Assembly (NCBI GenBank): GCA_000727475.1
Contig: KL647304.1
Coordinates: 1,799,217 to 1,863,216 of the forward strand
Direction of reading: 5' to 3'
Length of the DNA stretch: 64,000 nucleotides
From: Sarcocystis neurona
Taxonomy: Eukaryota > Apicomplexa > Conoidasida > Eucoccidiorida > Sarcocystidae
The notes under the pieces were generated by a model. It was not told the origin of the DNA, did no database searches, and saw only the letters and a list, made by a program, of their open reading frames with translations. Of this stretch, positions 21,485 through 32,514 are shown one piece after another. The position numbers were made by a program, and so were the translations under genes. Every line of letters starts with the position of its first letter. Position 1 is the first letter of the stretch.

Positions 21485-24400
21485 CGCCGGAGCACCTGCC
21501 TCCTCCCCGTTACACGACAGCGCACTTGGACCCGAAGCAGCAGTTCATTCCGAAGGACTTCTACCGTGATCTTGTGAGGACCGTCTCCGTGGCCCTTTTC
21601 TCCTCCTCTCTTCCTTTTTGTTTTTCTCCCTCTCTATAAATAACTTACAACTAAGGCAGGACGCGTACACATATATCCATATGCGCCCATATCTACGTAC
21701 ACACAAATGCATATACACATACACACATATACGTCTACGTACATACGTGCACACAAACATATACACATATACATATATATCGGTAGAATCCTCTCCGCTT
21801 CGATCTCTTCCCCTCTCTCTATATATTCATCTATATTTATATATATAAATATACATACACATACACGCATATGCATGCATCCATACATACTTTTATAAGT
21901 ATATGTATACAAACATATATATCGTAAGAACGCTCTCTTTGTCGCTCCCTCCTCTCTCTCTCTACATCTATATATATACATGAAGACACACACACAGATC
22001 TACATACACACATATACATATATACACATATACATACATATATATATATATGCATACACCTGTGCAGACCTACATATGAACAGCGGTGTTTGTTTATTTT
22101 TGTGAAGACTTTCGAAAGGCACTTTTTCGACTTCCGCCCTTTGCTGTTGTCGAGGAGAAGTGGCGAGGCAGTTCTGCATGCCAGCGTCACATACGCGCAG
22201 GAAGTTCGTACATATTATATGTAGGAGAGGATTCAGAGGCTCTTCTTCTGCATGCGCTCGTGAGACGTCCTCTTTTTCCAATTTCCGCTGCATGCGTGGG
22301 GCCCGCGGGCGAGTCCCGGGCCCGTGTCTCGTCTCCTCTGCGTCCGCGCGCACGTCTCTCTGTGCAAGGCGAGGGGTGTCTGCATCTGCTGCCGCGCTCG
22401 CGGAGACGGGGAGACACCGGAAGAGAGACGGACACACCGAGACGGGCAGCAGGAGAAGAAAAAGGAGGTTGAGACAAACAGGCGGATAGTGAGATGAAGA
22501 AAATATATGTGGAAATACCAGGCCACCCCTCTCATATATATATATATATATATATGTGTATATGTACGTGTATATATATACATGTGTGTATATGTACGTA
22601 TATATATATGTATATATATATGTATATATATATATATACTTGTGTGTGGGGAGGGAAGGAGGTTGATGGAGACGGGCGGGTGGCGAGATGAAGAAAATAT
22701 ATGTGGAAATGGCAGGCCACCCCTCTCATATATATATGTACTTGTGTGTGTGTGGGGAGGTATGTAGACATCAGTATTGAGGTGCAAAAAGAGGAGGACT
22801 GAAGAGCTCGCGTCTTTTGCTTCTTCTTCTCTCTGCCTTTCCCCCGCCTTTTCATTTTCGGCGATTTCTTGGGTGTTTGCCGTGCTGTCTTTTTTTAGCT
22901 GGAACTGTCTTCCCTAGAAAAGGGGGCGCCGATGCGTGCGCCTGCCTCCCGTGTGCGTGTCTGCAGTCCTGTAGAAATGCTGCTGCTGCTGTCCGCTGCT
23001 GCTTTTCCCCTACACACACGTATCTACGTATGCATACGTATATATATATATGTGTATGTTTATAGGTACACAGTAGACATGTTTATATGTGTGTGGCCGT
23101 ATACACGCAGGTACATCTGTATGTATATACATATCTACGTATGCTGCCGCAGAGGAGGGAGTGTACCCGCTGCTGCTCTCCTGTCTGTCGTCGGTCGGGG
23201 AGTTTCTCCTCCTCTTCGTCCTCTTCCCTGCTGCCAAGGAGAGAAAACAGCAGCAGCAGCCCTGCCTTGTGCCTGCGGAGAGTCACCAGCACGCCGCACA
23301 GCCCCCTGCCACCTGTAACCTGTCCCTATCTCCGCACTATCAAATACACGCATGCGGTCACATATGCATGAACATAAATATATATATAGGTGTATACATA
23401 TATGCATATTCATGTAGAGAGGTAGATAGCTGGAAAGAGATAGATAGCTCGATAGATAGAGATCAAAAGGTGTCCCAATGTGTATATATGCATACAAAGT
23501 CAGGTACATCTAGATATACGTAGGAAGGTGCGTATGTGTATATATATATGTATATGCGTATACGTACGTGCACACGCATATAGGTAGATATGTGTATATA
23601 CGTATATACTTTTGCAGACGTATAAATTTGTATAGAAAGCTTCACATACGTGTATATATGTACATATATGCATGTGTATGTGTGTCAATGTGTGGATACG
23701 TATATATACATATATATATATATGTAGACGTATAGATATGTATGTATATATACGTGTATACTTTTGCATACATATCCATTTAAAGCTCTATAAAAAGACG
23801 CAAATGCATATCCATGTGTATACGTATGTGTATGTATGTGGGGTTCACTGTGTGTGAAGATGGACGTTTGCGTAGACGACGGCGGACGAACGAGGTGTAA
23901 CTACACCCCAACGAGAGAGAGGGAGGGGTCGTTTTTCAGCGCTTTTCCGCCTTTCTCATGCCGTGTTGTATTGGCCAGCATGAAGAGTCTTTATTTCGCC
24001 TTTGCGCGCATTTCTTGTCTTTTCTTTCCGGCAGCGGGTGGACAGCATGCGAGACGGCGTGAACTTGGGCTCAGACTTCCCTTTCAACGTCATTCCACGG
24101 TGGAAGTTTTGGCGCCGTCGTAAATACAACACGGTGAAAACTTCTGCATTTGTCTACGCGTCTCCTGTCTCTGGCGTAGACTACTACCGCAGGTCCGTTC
24201 ATTCATCTTCCTTTGGCCCACCACCACCAGCACCACGCGCGAGTCGCCGACGTTTCTCTGCTTCTCGTTCTGCTCCTTCTTCTTCTGCCGTTGCTGCTTT
24301 TTCTGCTTCTGCAGACTCCTCTTCCTTCGCGTCCTGCGCCTGCTGCTACGAAAGACTTCTTCTTCCTCTGCTGCTGCTTTTTCTGCTGCACAGCTCTCCT

Positions 24401-27400
24401 GCTCTCTCGTCTGCTCCTGCTGCTGTCGTACTGCTTCCGCTCATCTGCTGCTGCTGTCGTGAGGCTCCTTCTTTCTCTGGTGCTGCTGCTACTGCCGCTG
24501 AATTCTCCTTCTTTCTCATCTGCTGCTCCTGCTGCCATATTTCTTTTTTTCTCCTGCTGCTGCTGCTGCCGCTGAATTCCCTCTTCTCTCGTCTTCTGCT
24601 GTTGCTGTCATATTTCTTCTGCTACTGGCGCTATACTTCTCCTGCTCCGATCCCATTCCTCCGTTGCAGCTTCTGCTGACCCACGTCCCCTTCCTCCACT
24701 GCTGCTGTTGCTGCTGCAGTTTCCTTTCTTCCTTCTCCGCCGCTGCTGCTGCTGCTCACGCCTGCCGTGCTGCTGGCGCTCCTGCTGCTTCCGCCTGGGG
24801 ACCAAATCTCCCTTTCCTGCTGCTTTGCTGCTCTGCGCCGGCATCCCGCGCGGCCTGCGCATGCAACGTACGCATGCGTGGAAAAAATACCCCGGAGCAG
24901 TGTGCGGTGTCCTGCGGAGATTTCGCGTGTCGGGTGCTGCTGCTCGCATGTCTGCAGATAAACTGTTTACTCCATATTTGCACGCAGCCCGTGTCCCTCT
25001 TTGCATGCGACTGCTTAGCGGTATACATATATATATATATATATAAGCAGTGCGCACTTTTTTCTACGGGTATGAGGAAGTAGAGAACTTTTTTCACCAG
25101 AAACAGGGATTTATTTTCGTCTACTTTTCCCTTAGGCGCAGAATCCCCTCTCGACGCATGCGTATACACACCTACCCGACCACCGGGGGAAGCAGGGAGA
25201 ATTTTCTCCTGCATGCGGACGCCTTCTCTGCACGCGCGACAAATATTTCTGCAACAAAAATAGAGAGAAAGAAGAGACGTGAAGAGAGTAAAAAGGGAAG
25301 AAGAGAGAATGGAAGAAAGGGGAGAAACAAGAAGACAGAGAGGAGAGGGAAATAAAGAGAAAAAGAGGAAGAAATTCAGAAGGCGGAAGAGTGTGACAGA
25401 GGGGACGGGACAGAAAGGAAGACAAAGAGATAGAGAGAGACACGGAAAGTACGATAGAGAAAAAGAAAGAGAGACGGGAAGAAAAAGAGAAACTGGGAGA
25501 GAGACAGAGAAGTGGAAAATTAAATAAAGAGATATATATATATATAAGGCAAGACGGAGGAGAGACAGGAAGAGAGACGGAAAAAAAGAGAAAATTGCGG
25601 TCGAGAGAGGGGGGGAGACGGAGAGAAAAGGAAGAGATAGAAAGACACAGGTATACGGAGAAAAGAAAAAGATGAAGATAGAAGTTGAGATGAACAGAGA
25701 CACAGAGAGAGAAGATAACGGAAGAGAATGCCAAAGATAGAAGAGAGGCAGAGAGATATGCGTAGAAGATGAAGGCAAAGAAAAAGATAGAGATGAAGAT
25801 TCCGAGAAGAGGATAAAGATAAAGAGGTAGAGAGATACAGAGAGAAAGACAGAGAAATAGAGATAGAGATATGATTCGAAGATGAAGACAAAGAGAAAGA
25901 TAGAGATGAAGATATCGAGGAAGGATAAAGATAGAGAGAGATAGAGAAATGCAGAAAGAGAGAAAGAGACGTATTAGGGAGAAATAAAAAGTCAGAGAGG
26001 AAGATGTGGATAAAAAGAGAGGCACACAGAGGAGAGGTAGACAGAGAGGACGAGGGGAGAAAGTGATGTAGGGGGAGAAGAAGGGGAAGACAGGTGTGTG
26101 GGGGTAGAGAATTATCGAAGGAGAAATATATATAGGGAGAGGGAGGAAGAAATAGACACAGAGAGACAGAGGTCGATGGAGAGAAATATAGAGGTGGGCG
26201 AGATACAGGAGAAACTGAGAGAATATACCAAGAAATATGTGTGTGTACATCATATAGAGATAGAGGGAGACACAGAGACGGACAGAAATTAACGGAGATA
26301 GAGGAATAAAAAGAGAAGGGAAAACGATACACAGAGAGAGAGGTATAGAATACCAGGGATAGCAACGTGTACATGTGTATGGAGAGATAGAGAAATTGGG
26401 GGAGATGGAGATAAAGGGAGAGGAAGTGTGAAAGATAGGTCGAAGTAGAGAGACAGAAATAAACACATACAGAGAAAGAGGGAAAAGCAGAGATAAAGAG
26501 ATGGATGTAAATTGAGGGAGATGCAGGTAAATAGGAAAAGAGAGAGAAAGACCAAGAGAGAAACAGATAGAGATAGAGAAGAAAACCTGGAGAAAGGCGT
26601 CCCCACGAAAAGAGATAGAAAGGAAGAATATCGGGGAAAGACGGAGAGATGAAGACGAAGATAGGGAGAAAGAAATCCACAAAGAAAGGGAGAGAAATTG
26701 AGGTCGTGGCACTCTCACAGGTGAGGGGAAGAGTTGTGAAGACAGAGAAAGACAGAGAAAGGAAAAACAAAATACAGAGAGAGAGAGAGAGGAAGAAAAA
26801 GGTAGACAGAGATAGAGACAGATAGAGATAGAGAAAAAACCATACAGAGAGATATATATAGAAAGGTAGTGAGTTAGAGAGATAGAGAGAGCGAACTTTG
26901 CTAGGGGTCTGGGGGGGTCGCGAGCGGGGGGGAGATGCGCGAGGCGACGGACGCACACGCGCCTACCTTCCGCCTTTCTTCCTCCCTCCTCCTTTTTCGC
27001 TGCGGAGAGAATTTTTATTCAGCGGTGGTCGTTCTAAAATTTTCTGCGGCCCACGCGCCTGGTGCCGATGAATATCCTCACGCAGTCAACGACTGAAAAC
27101 CGCCTTCCCTTCTCTCCGCCGTTCGATTTCTCTCTCCGTATCCGTCTGTTTCGTATCCCTCCCTCTACCTGTGTCTGCCTTCCCCCTCCTTCCGCTCGGT
27201 CGCTTTGTCTTTTCTTGGTCTGTCTTTTTCTCGCCTTTTCCTCTTTTTTCTCCTTATCGTACGGCAGCGGTCTTATGCGTGTGCGAGCGCGGCCCTTCGC
27301 TTCTGCACAGGCTCCAAGTTTTCGCGGTGCAGTGGAAGGAGGACGGGCAGCACCGAATTCGGTGGTTTCGCTCTGCCTACGGAATAAAACGAGCGAAGAG

Positions 27401-27802
27401 AGCTGCTGAGCAGTTCAGACAGACTCTTGAAGTCACAGGTATGTATGTTCTCGCTTTTTTTTCATCTTGCGTTTCCTAAAAAGACGCAGCCTCTTCGTCC
27501 TTCCTCAGTTCGTGTCTTCTTCGTCTCCTTCTCTCTTCTTCTTTCGCTTCTCCCTTTTCTTCTTCTCTGCTTCTCGTTTTCGTCTCCTCCTTCTGCTGCT
27601 TCCTCTTTTTCCTCTTCTTCTCTTCTCCGTCTTCGGCTTCTCCAGCTCGCAGCGCCTGGTCGGCTGTCTTTGTCTTCCGGCTTCAGGACGCGTAGATACG
27701 TGGCGCACGGCACGTCACCTGCGACAGCAGATGGCCGAGCGCAGGCAGCAGCTCAAACTTCGGAAGAAACGTTTCGCCAAAGTTTCGTCGGGGCAGTTTT
27801 AA
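21485..27802 (+). CDS. AP2-domain (ApiAP2-type) protein, 3' four exons
   Basis: Nucleic-acid-binding AP2-domain protein, probably a transcription factor. The exons read are 21485-21573, 24035-24192, 27311-27438 and 27687-27802. Donors are GTGAGG, GTCCGT and GTATGT; acceptors are CCGGCAG, GCACAG and CTTCAG. Phases match at every junction (0, 2, 1) and end in TAA. They give about 162 residues: a basic lead ([25 protein letters not shown]), then the AP2 domain ([43 protein letters not shown]), then a very basic tail ([18 protein letters not shown]). The strand-strand-strand-helix order and the Tyr-Gly plus AKRAA helix start fit apicomplexan AP2. The domain is cut by the second intron. The 5' end is unresolved: upstream sequence is CTG repeat, and 21485 is only the nearest acceptor (GGTGCAG). 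Most ApiAP2 proteins are larger and nuclear; a compact basic AP2 protein could instead bind RNA, for example in an organellar ribosome. Confidence 0.8.
22461..22765. repeat. direct duplication with embedded TATATG microsatellite
   Basis: GGAGGTTGA, a GTGAGATGAAG/GCGAGATGAAG box, AAATATATGTGGAAAT and CAGGCCACCCCTCTCATATA occur twice, at about 22466-22560 and 22649-22740. Each copy is followed by a TATATG run and CTTGTGTGTG-GGGAGG. The copies differ mainly in the length of the TATA run. Confidence 0.85.
23030..23830. repeat. TATACG/TATATG microsatellite region
   Basis: Stretches at 23030-23150 and 23360-23830 consist of alternating purine-pyrimidine words (TATATG, TACGTA, CATATA). A short unique insert with GCTGCTG and CAGCAGCAG lies at 23150-23340. 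Intronic in the AP2 model. Confidence 0.85.
24193..27310. other. AP2-domain-splitting intron (3,118 bp)
   Basis: Runs from the GTCCGT donor to the GCACAG acceptor. The 5' third is CTG/TTC-rich, with an internal repeat of about 70 bp that ends in CATATTTCTT (24470-24620). A unique stretch follows (24850-25250), then the long polypurine tract. The final 400 bp are pyrimidine-rich, as expected before an acceptor. Confidence 0.7.
25255..26905. repeat. 1.65-kb polypurine (GA-rich) tract
   Basis: The plus strand is almost all purine, made of GAGAGA, GAAAGA, AGAGAGAT and GATAGAGA words, with short TATATA interruptions near 25531-25545. The minus strand is open for over 600 codons as Ser/Leu/Phe repeats, but this follows from the CT composition and is not a gene. 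Confidence 0.95.
27439..27686. other. last intron of the AP2 gene (248 bp)
   Basis: A GTATGT donor and CTTCAG acceptor enclose a strongly pyrimidine-rich sequence (TTCTTC, CTCCTT). Phase 1 is kept: Gly is completed by G from one exon and GA from the next. Confidence 0.75.
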
Positions 27803-28600
27803 CGCCTCCCAGCCAGCAGCAGCGACGGGACTTCTTGTGGCGGCGCGCTTCTTCGCGGATATCTTTCCCTCGTCTATAAATCCTAGACACAAACACACAC
27901 ACATGGATGCGACGACAGCAAGAAAAGAGTGAGGCGCAGAGACGCACGGAGACACACACGTACAGCACGCATGCAGCAGCCAACACCAGTGGGCGACTGT
28001 GTCGAGGGTCATTTCCTCTGGTGGAGAAAAATCGCAGAAGCTTCTTCGTGTCACAGCCACAAGAACAAAACTCGGCTACGCACGCGTTCAGTCGCAGCTC
28101 GTATTTGTCCGGGACGAAAAAAGCTTGCTTTCTCCGTGTCTTCTTCACCGGTTCTCTCTCGATAGAGATAGAGTCGGGTGTCGACTTTCTCTTCGATTAT
28201 ACGTGTCGCTTTTTCTTCTTCCCAGTACAGACACACACATAGCTTGATACTCACGCAAACGTAGATACGTGCAATTGTACACTTGTACAGAAATATATTG
28301 TACGGAGGCACAACGCCCGCTTACGTTGGCAGTGTTTCACTTTGCTTCCGCTGTGACGCACTATCGCTCACGCCTCGATACGACGGAAGGGAAAGCTTGC
28401 CGGAAGAACTTCGAAGCAGTAAGGCGCCTTCCCGCTGCTGCTCCTTGATTGTTTTTCGGTGCTTCTCAACCACAAGAAGAGAGGGCGAACGAGCAGAACT
28501 GCAACAAACCCCCTAGCAGCTCAGCTGCCGATTGCCTCTCCCACCGAAGCGCGACTGGCTGTATCGTTACGTGAAGCAGCAGCTGAAGCAGCAGCCGACA
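27803..28600. other. 3' flank of the AP2 gene and unique spacer
   Basis: No gene can be supported. A minus-strand frame (27753-28148) overlaps the AP2 stop antisense. A plus-strand frame (28459-28641) ends in mixed Ala-rich sequence after an acceptor-like CCCCCTAG, but has no partner exon. Confidence 0.5.
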
Positions 28601-30310
28601 ACACTAAGGCAACGCATGCAGTTGCAGTCAATCCGGACTGAACCGCAAATGCGTACGTATGCGACGCAGCGGTCGTGCATGCAGCGGAGCTCACCTGCGG
28701 GTTGAGGCAGCAGTGATAGGACTGCAGTACAGAGTCGCGCACCCGCGCGTGAAAGAAGGAATGCAGGCAGTGTGTGAAGTTCACATGTATTCAGGCAGCA
28801 ATGGCAGTGCTGCGGCAGCGTACTGGGCGTGCGCACACATACAGCAGCGGCAGTCGTAGCGGGTGCTGCACGAGAGTCCAGGGGTGCATGCAGACACCTC
28901 ACAGCACAATTGCAGCATTTTCGCTTCGGCATGCAAGGAGACCCAGACGTGCGTGTGCCGCGGTGACAGGATATACAAGTGCTTCATGCTAAGTGATTAC
29001 TCTCGCGTGCGGCGGTCGCAGGCATGCGGCAGAGCTGGTGCATGCAGTTCACACCGCAGAAAACGCGACGTGGGCAGCAGCAGAGCACCTCTCTTTGGTG
29101 GAAACAGTGACAGAGCTTGCAGAGTGGTTCACCGAAAGGGCGCTGCGTGAAAACCCGCACAGGGGAGCTGACGCCTACATTAGGCAGTGCCACTGCATGC
29201 GTGCAGCAGCGGGAAATGCTTGCATCAGCAAGGTGTGGACCGCAACGATACAGCAGGCGCCAGGCGCCAGAAAACGCAAGGTGCAGACGAAAATGTCAAC
29301 AGATTCATTTTTTGAAACGGTAAAGGTCTTCTGGTATTGGAGTCGTCTGCGTGATCTGCGCGGTACTCATGCAAGTGAAGTCGCAGCGCGCAGCTACAAG
29401 CGTGACGCGCACACATTGGTGTCGGGCAAACAGGTAACAAACGGACGTGCCTCCTTGCAAATTTCCAACGCGTGCCGGGAGATAACAGTCATGTCAGGGA
29501 GCACCAAAAATCGGCGCATGCCAGTAACGGGCTGTGCCAGTTCCAGCAGACTGACACCCACACACGTGTGACGTGTGTGTCTACGCGGGCAGAACGCCGC
29601 TTCCGCCTCATGTGCTGCGGTTCACGGCATGCGTCCGGCTATCAGGATATGCAAAGCGTTTCGTTGCGCGTGGTTAGAAGTGCGTGCATTCCTTTTCAGT
29701 GCCTGTCCGTCGCCACAAGCATGCGCTTCAGCTCCAACACAAACGTGGAAATGTCTATGTGGCTTCAGTTCCCACGTGTGCGTGTGGCGACGAATACTTT
29801 AGTGAGTTCCCCAGCACGCCCGTGTCGCTGTCAGTAAAGGCCACAGTTCCAGCGCACGCAGGTGGCTGCCAACGTATGCGTCAACTCCAGCGCATGCAAG
29901 TAAGCACCGCAGGATGCAGTGCACAGGTGTGGCTACCAGATCACGCGTCACGTTTCAGAGGGCCCTTGCGTGTACCTGCATCGCACGCGTGTGGCTATCA
30001 CCGCATGCATCACCTGTCCGCGCGTGCACACGTCTAAATATATATATATATATTTATATGCATGCATCAGTTACCAGCTTGCACATGTACACAAGAACGA
30101 ACCACCGAAGAGCAAACGCACGTCGGTGCGGCAATGCATGCAACCCTTTAGGTGGAAGTCGAGGTAGCTCGCTGCCCCTGCATGTACAACGACCCTCTGC
30201 TGGTGCAGGATGCGGACTTTGCAAACGGTCCAGGCGTGGATCCCAGCAGGCGGCCCCCAGCTGCCGCTCCTGCGGAACCTGTCCACGCACGTGATATCCG
30301 CATGCAGGAG
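28600..30310. promoter_or_regulatory. GCATGC-dense unique region
   Basis: I count fifteen GCATGC sites (for example near 28614, 28678, 28889, 29032, 29195, 29717, 29893, 30003, 30136 and 30300), against an expectation of less than one in 1.7 kb. Many are extended to TGCATGC(A), the motif class bound by some ApiAP2 factors. Diverged GTGTGGCTA-type boxes recur at 29780-30030, which suggests decayed minisatellite structure. A regulatory role is inference. An open frame of 192 codons (28993-29571) lies inside but has no recognisable features. Confidence 0.4.
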
Positions 30311-30954
30311 TAGTCGTCAACAGGCCTCTACACTGCACATAAGTATCGGTCAACGTAGTGGAGAGCACCTAGTTTTTTGCCGTGAGCACACCCTGTCCAC
30401 AAGTGCTGTGCGGTCTTGCGGACGCGTAAGCGACGGCCGAATGCAGCGACGGATGTCGGCGGTCTTCTCAGAAAGCCGAAGTTGTCCGCACGTGCTTGAT
30501 CCTTACTCGCCGTTAAGTTCGAGAAAAACCGATGCGGACAACCTCAGACTCGAGTGCTTCGACGAGCACGTGCGTGCATATATTATATACATATATGTAC
30601 ATATTGATATAGGTTTGTGGACACGTAGGTACCCTGCTGCACGTGGAGCTGTTTTATTGTAAACTTTTGAGACAGAGTGGCTTTCGACTGCACCAACGTT
30701 TTCGACTGCACCAACCGCGGCACGTGCCCCAGCGCTGATGCGGCGGAGCTCCGTACACACCCAGAGACACACGTTGGAACGTGTACGTAATTCCATGCGC
30801 AGCACCCCAGTGTGTGCTGAGCAGAAAGTGAGCAGCAACGTCTTCTCTAGTGCCTACACACGCGTGCTGAGGATGACTTCTTCTCCACACATTCGCAGTA
30901 CCTTTGCAGAGAAGAGCGTCGCCAGCTGCACCCAGTCCTTCATACACAGACGTG
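30311..30954. other. unique spacer
   Basis: Mixed-composition sequence with a short TATATG run at 30575-30610. Overlapping short frames only; nothing supportable. Confidence 0.5.
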
Positions 30955-31100
30955 GAGAGAAGAAACGGGGACAGCTGTACAAACATGTTCATACAGAGAA
31001 GAGAACCCGACAGCCGTCCAAGTGTGTGCGCAAACGGAAGAACCAGACAGCTGTACCGCCGACGATATAGGGAAAAGAGCCATACAGCTGTACACGTATA
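30955..31100. repeat. imperfect tandem repeat with CAGCTGTAC boxes
   Basis: About four units of 36-40 bp, each with a purine-rich lead (GAGAAGA, GGAAGAAC, GGGAAAAG) followed by CAGCTGTAC or CAGCCGTCC. Located just downstream of the RPA12 stop. Confidence 0.65.
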
Positions 31101-31185
31101 TATAGAGTCAATCGAACCAGATGGGTGTCGACATATATATATATATATATGTATCGCTCTCGCGGAGCACCTGTTGTGCGCCTGC

Positions 31186-32514
31186 TTAGGTATTGAGTAC
31201 TCTTCGGTGTCCGCATCTCGTGCACTCATACATGACTGTCATGCCTTCGTCGGCACTTCTCGCTTGAAACGACGAATAAAATGCTTCTTTATTCCCACAT
31301 TTTTCGCAAGTGTCTTTGCAAACGACGCCCTGTTTTTCTTTGCCGACGGCCTCGACAAGCCGCAGACGCTGCTGTAGCTGCTGCTGCTGGAAACTGTCCC
31401 CCAGAAAACGCTGTTGCCAGAAACGTTTTCCCCACTCGCCCGTCACGTACTGCTGCCGCAGACCAAAGAGGTACACGCCATCTGAAGTTCCGAAACTCTT
31501 TTTGTTGCTGCAGCCTCCCCCCCCCCTGCTGCTGCTGTCGCTGCTGCTGCTGCCGTCGGGAAGCAGACCGGCGTCGGCGAGCGTTTCCGGCTCGTTCGCT
31601 TCATGCAACGGGCAGACACGGTGTCCGCAGTTGCTGCACACCACCGCAGGTCTTTCTTCCGTGCTCTGGCCGCTGCTGCTGCTGCAGTCCTTCCCCGCCG
31701 TCGTAGTCCCCGTGTGGGGTCTGCAGCCGCTGGTCTCGGATCGACCGGCAGTCGCTGCTTCAGCACTTGGTAGGAGGTCCGCTGCAAGTGTCAGAGGCTT
31801 TCCGCAATTTAAGCAGCCAAGTGCGTACAGCCAGTCATACGACGGCGTATTTCTCTGTCCATCTGAGCAGCAGCTAGTCTCCACAAAGGCGATCCTTTCC
31901 TCGTCTTCCCTCTTTGTTGCTGCTCCTTCCTCTTCTTCTCCTGCTGCTGCCGTTGTATTTCCTTTCCTCTTCCCCGCCTTACCCGTTGCTCCGGCACTCC
32001 TCGCTTCTTCTCCTGCTCCCCCTTCCCTCTCTTCTTTCTCACCTCTTCTACCTGCTGCTGCTGCGGTTGTCTGTCCGAGTGCGGGTCGTCGCGGCAGCGG
32101 CCGCGGCTGCAAGCCTGCGCCAACGTAAGAAAACTTCAAAGGCGGCAGCACAAGGCCCGAGTCATCCGGAGAAAGGCGATGTTGCAAGGCCAAGGCGTCG
32201 ACAGCGTCGTCGAGTGCTTGTGGGGTTTGCAGCAGCAGAGATGAACACCCTACAGACAAAGCTGCTGCGACCGGGTCGTTGCCTGGTGGCAGCGACGCGC
32301 CCACTGGCAAAATAAACGACTCTGCCGCTGCTGCCAGAGCCATGCCGCGTCTCCTCCACCAAGGCTGCTGCTCTTTCTCCTTCCGCGCGACTTCTTTCGG
32401 GCGCTGCTGCAGCTGCTGACGTTTCTTCTCTCTCTGCCGCTGCGACGTGTGAGACGGAAGAACCCCAACATCGCCCGGAACGCCCGGAGACGAGACGTGC
32501 TGCTGCGTCTCCAT
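31186..32514 (-). CDS. RPA12: DNA-directed RNA polymerase I subunit RPA12 (A12.2)
   Basis: Small zinc-ribbon subunit of RNA polymerase I, which transcribes rRNA in the nucleolus. Its C-terminal ribbon acts in transcript cleavage and termination. The single 442-codon exon has ATG at 32514 and TAA at 31186. The C-terminal TFIIS-type ribbon uses C403/C406 (CEKCGN) and C431/C434 (CTRCGH). Between them is the invariant motif QARSADEGMT with acidic D422/E423. The ending CGHRRVLNT fits RPA12 better than Pol III C11 or TFIIS, which carry Trp after CGH/CGN. The N-terminal ribbon is C234/C237 (CLNCGK) and C293/C296 (CSNCGH). RPA12 is usually near 120 residues. Here there is an extra ~230-residue N-terminus, about 55 residues within the N-ribbon, and about 100 between the ribbons, rich in Ala, Glu, Ser and Gln. 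Such expansions are typical of Eimeria proteins. Some inserted stretches could be unspliced introns, but the frame is continuous. Confidence 0.85.
   Translation of the reverse strand: METQQHVSSPGVPGDVGVLPSHTSQRQREKKRQQLQQRPKEVARKEKEQQPWWRRRGMALAAAAESFILPVGASLPPGNDPVAAALSVGCSSLLLQTPQALDDAVDALALQHRLSPDDSGLVLPPLKFSYVGAGLQPRPLPRRPALGQTTAAAAGRRGEKEEREGGAGEEARSAGATGKAGKRKGNTTAAAGEEEEGAATKREDEERIAFVETSCCSDGQRNTPSYDWLYALGCLNCGKPLTLAADLLPSAEAATAGRSETSGCRPHTGTTTAGKDCSSSSGQSTEERPAVVCSNCGHRVCPLHEANEPETLADAGLLPDGSSSSDSSSRGGGGCSNKKSFGTSDGVYLFGLRQQYVTGEWGKRFWQQRFLGDSFQQQQLQQRLRLVEAVGKEKQGVVCKDTCEKCGNKEAFYSSFQARSADEGMTVMYECTRCGHRRVLNT

Larger units (their letters stand above)
21574..24034. other. first identified intron of the AP2 gene (2,461 bp)
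   Basis: Bounded by GTGAGG and CCGGCAG. It holds TATATG microsatellites (21655-22075 and 23030-23830), a duplicated segment (22461-22765), and a stretch of unique sequence at 22080-22440. A minus-strand frame in that unique part (mixed composition, about 100 codons) is probably not a gene. Confidence 0.7.

Noticed and set aside
25132..26958. 608-codon minus-strand open frame rich in Ser/Leu/Phe
   Set aside because: It is the complement of the GA-rich tract; the composition alone removes stop codons, and the AP2 intron model covers it.
28993..29571. 192-codon plus frame without low complexity (contains SLVETVTELAEWFTERALRE)
   Set aside because: No homology recognised, no clear promoter or splice context, and it lies in a GCATGC-repeat region; a frame of this length is not improbable by chance in 64 kb.
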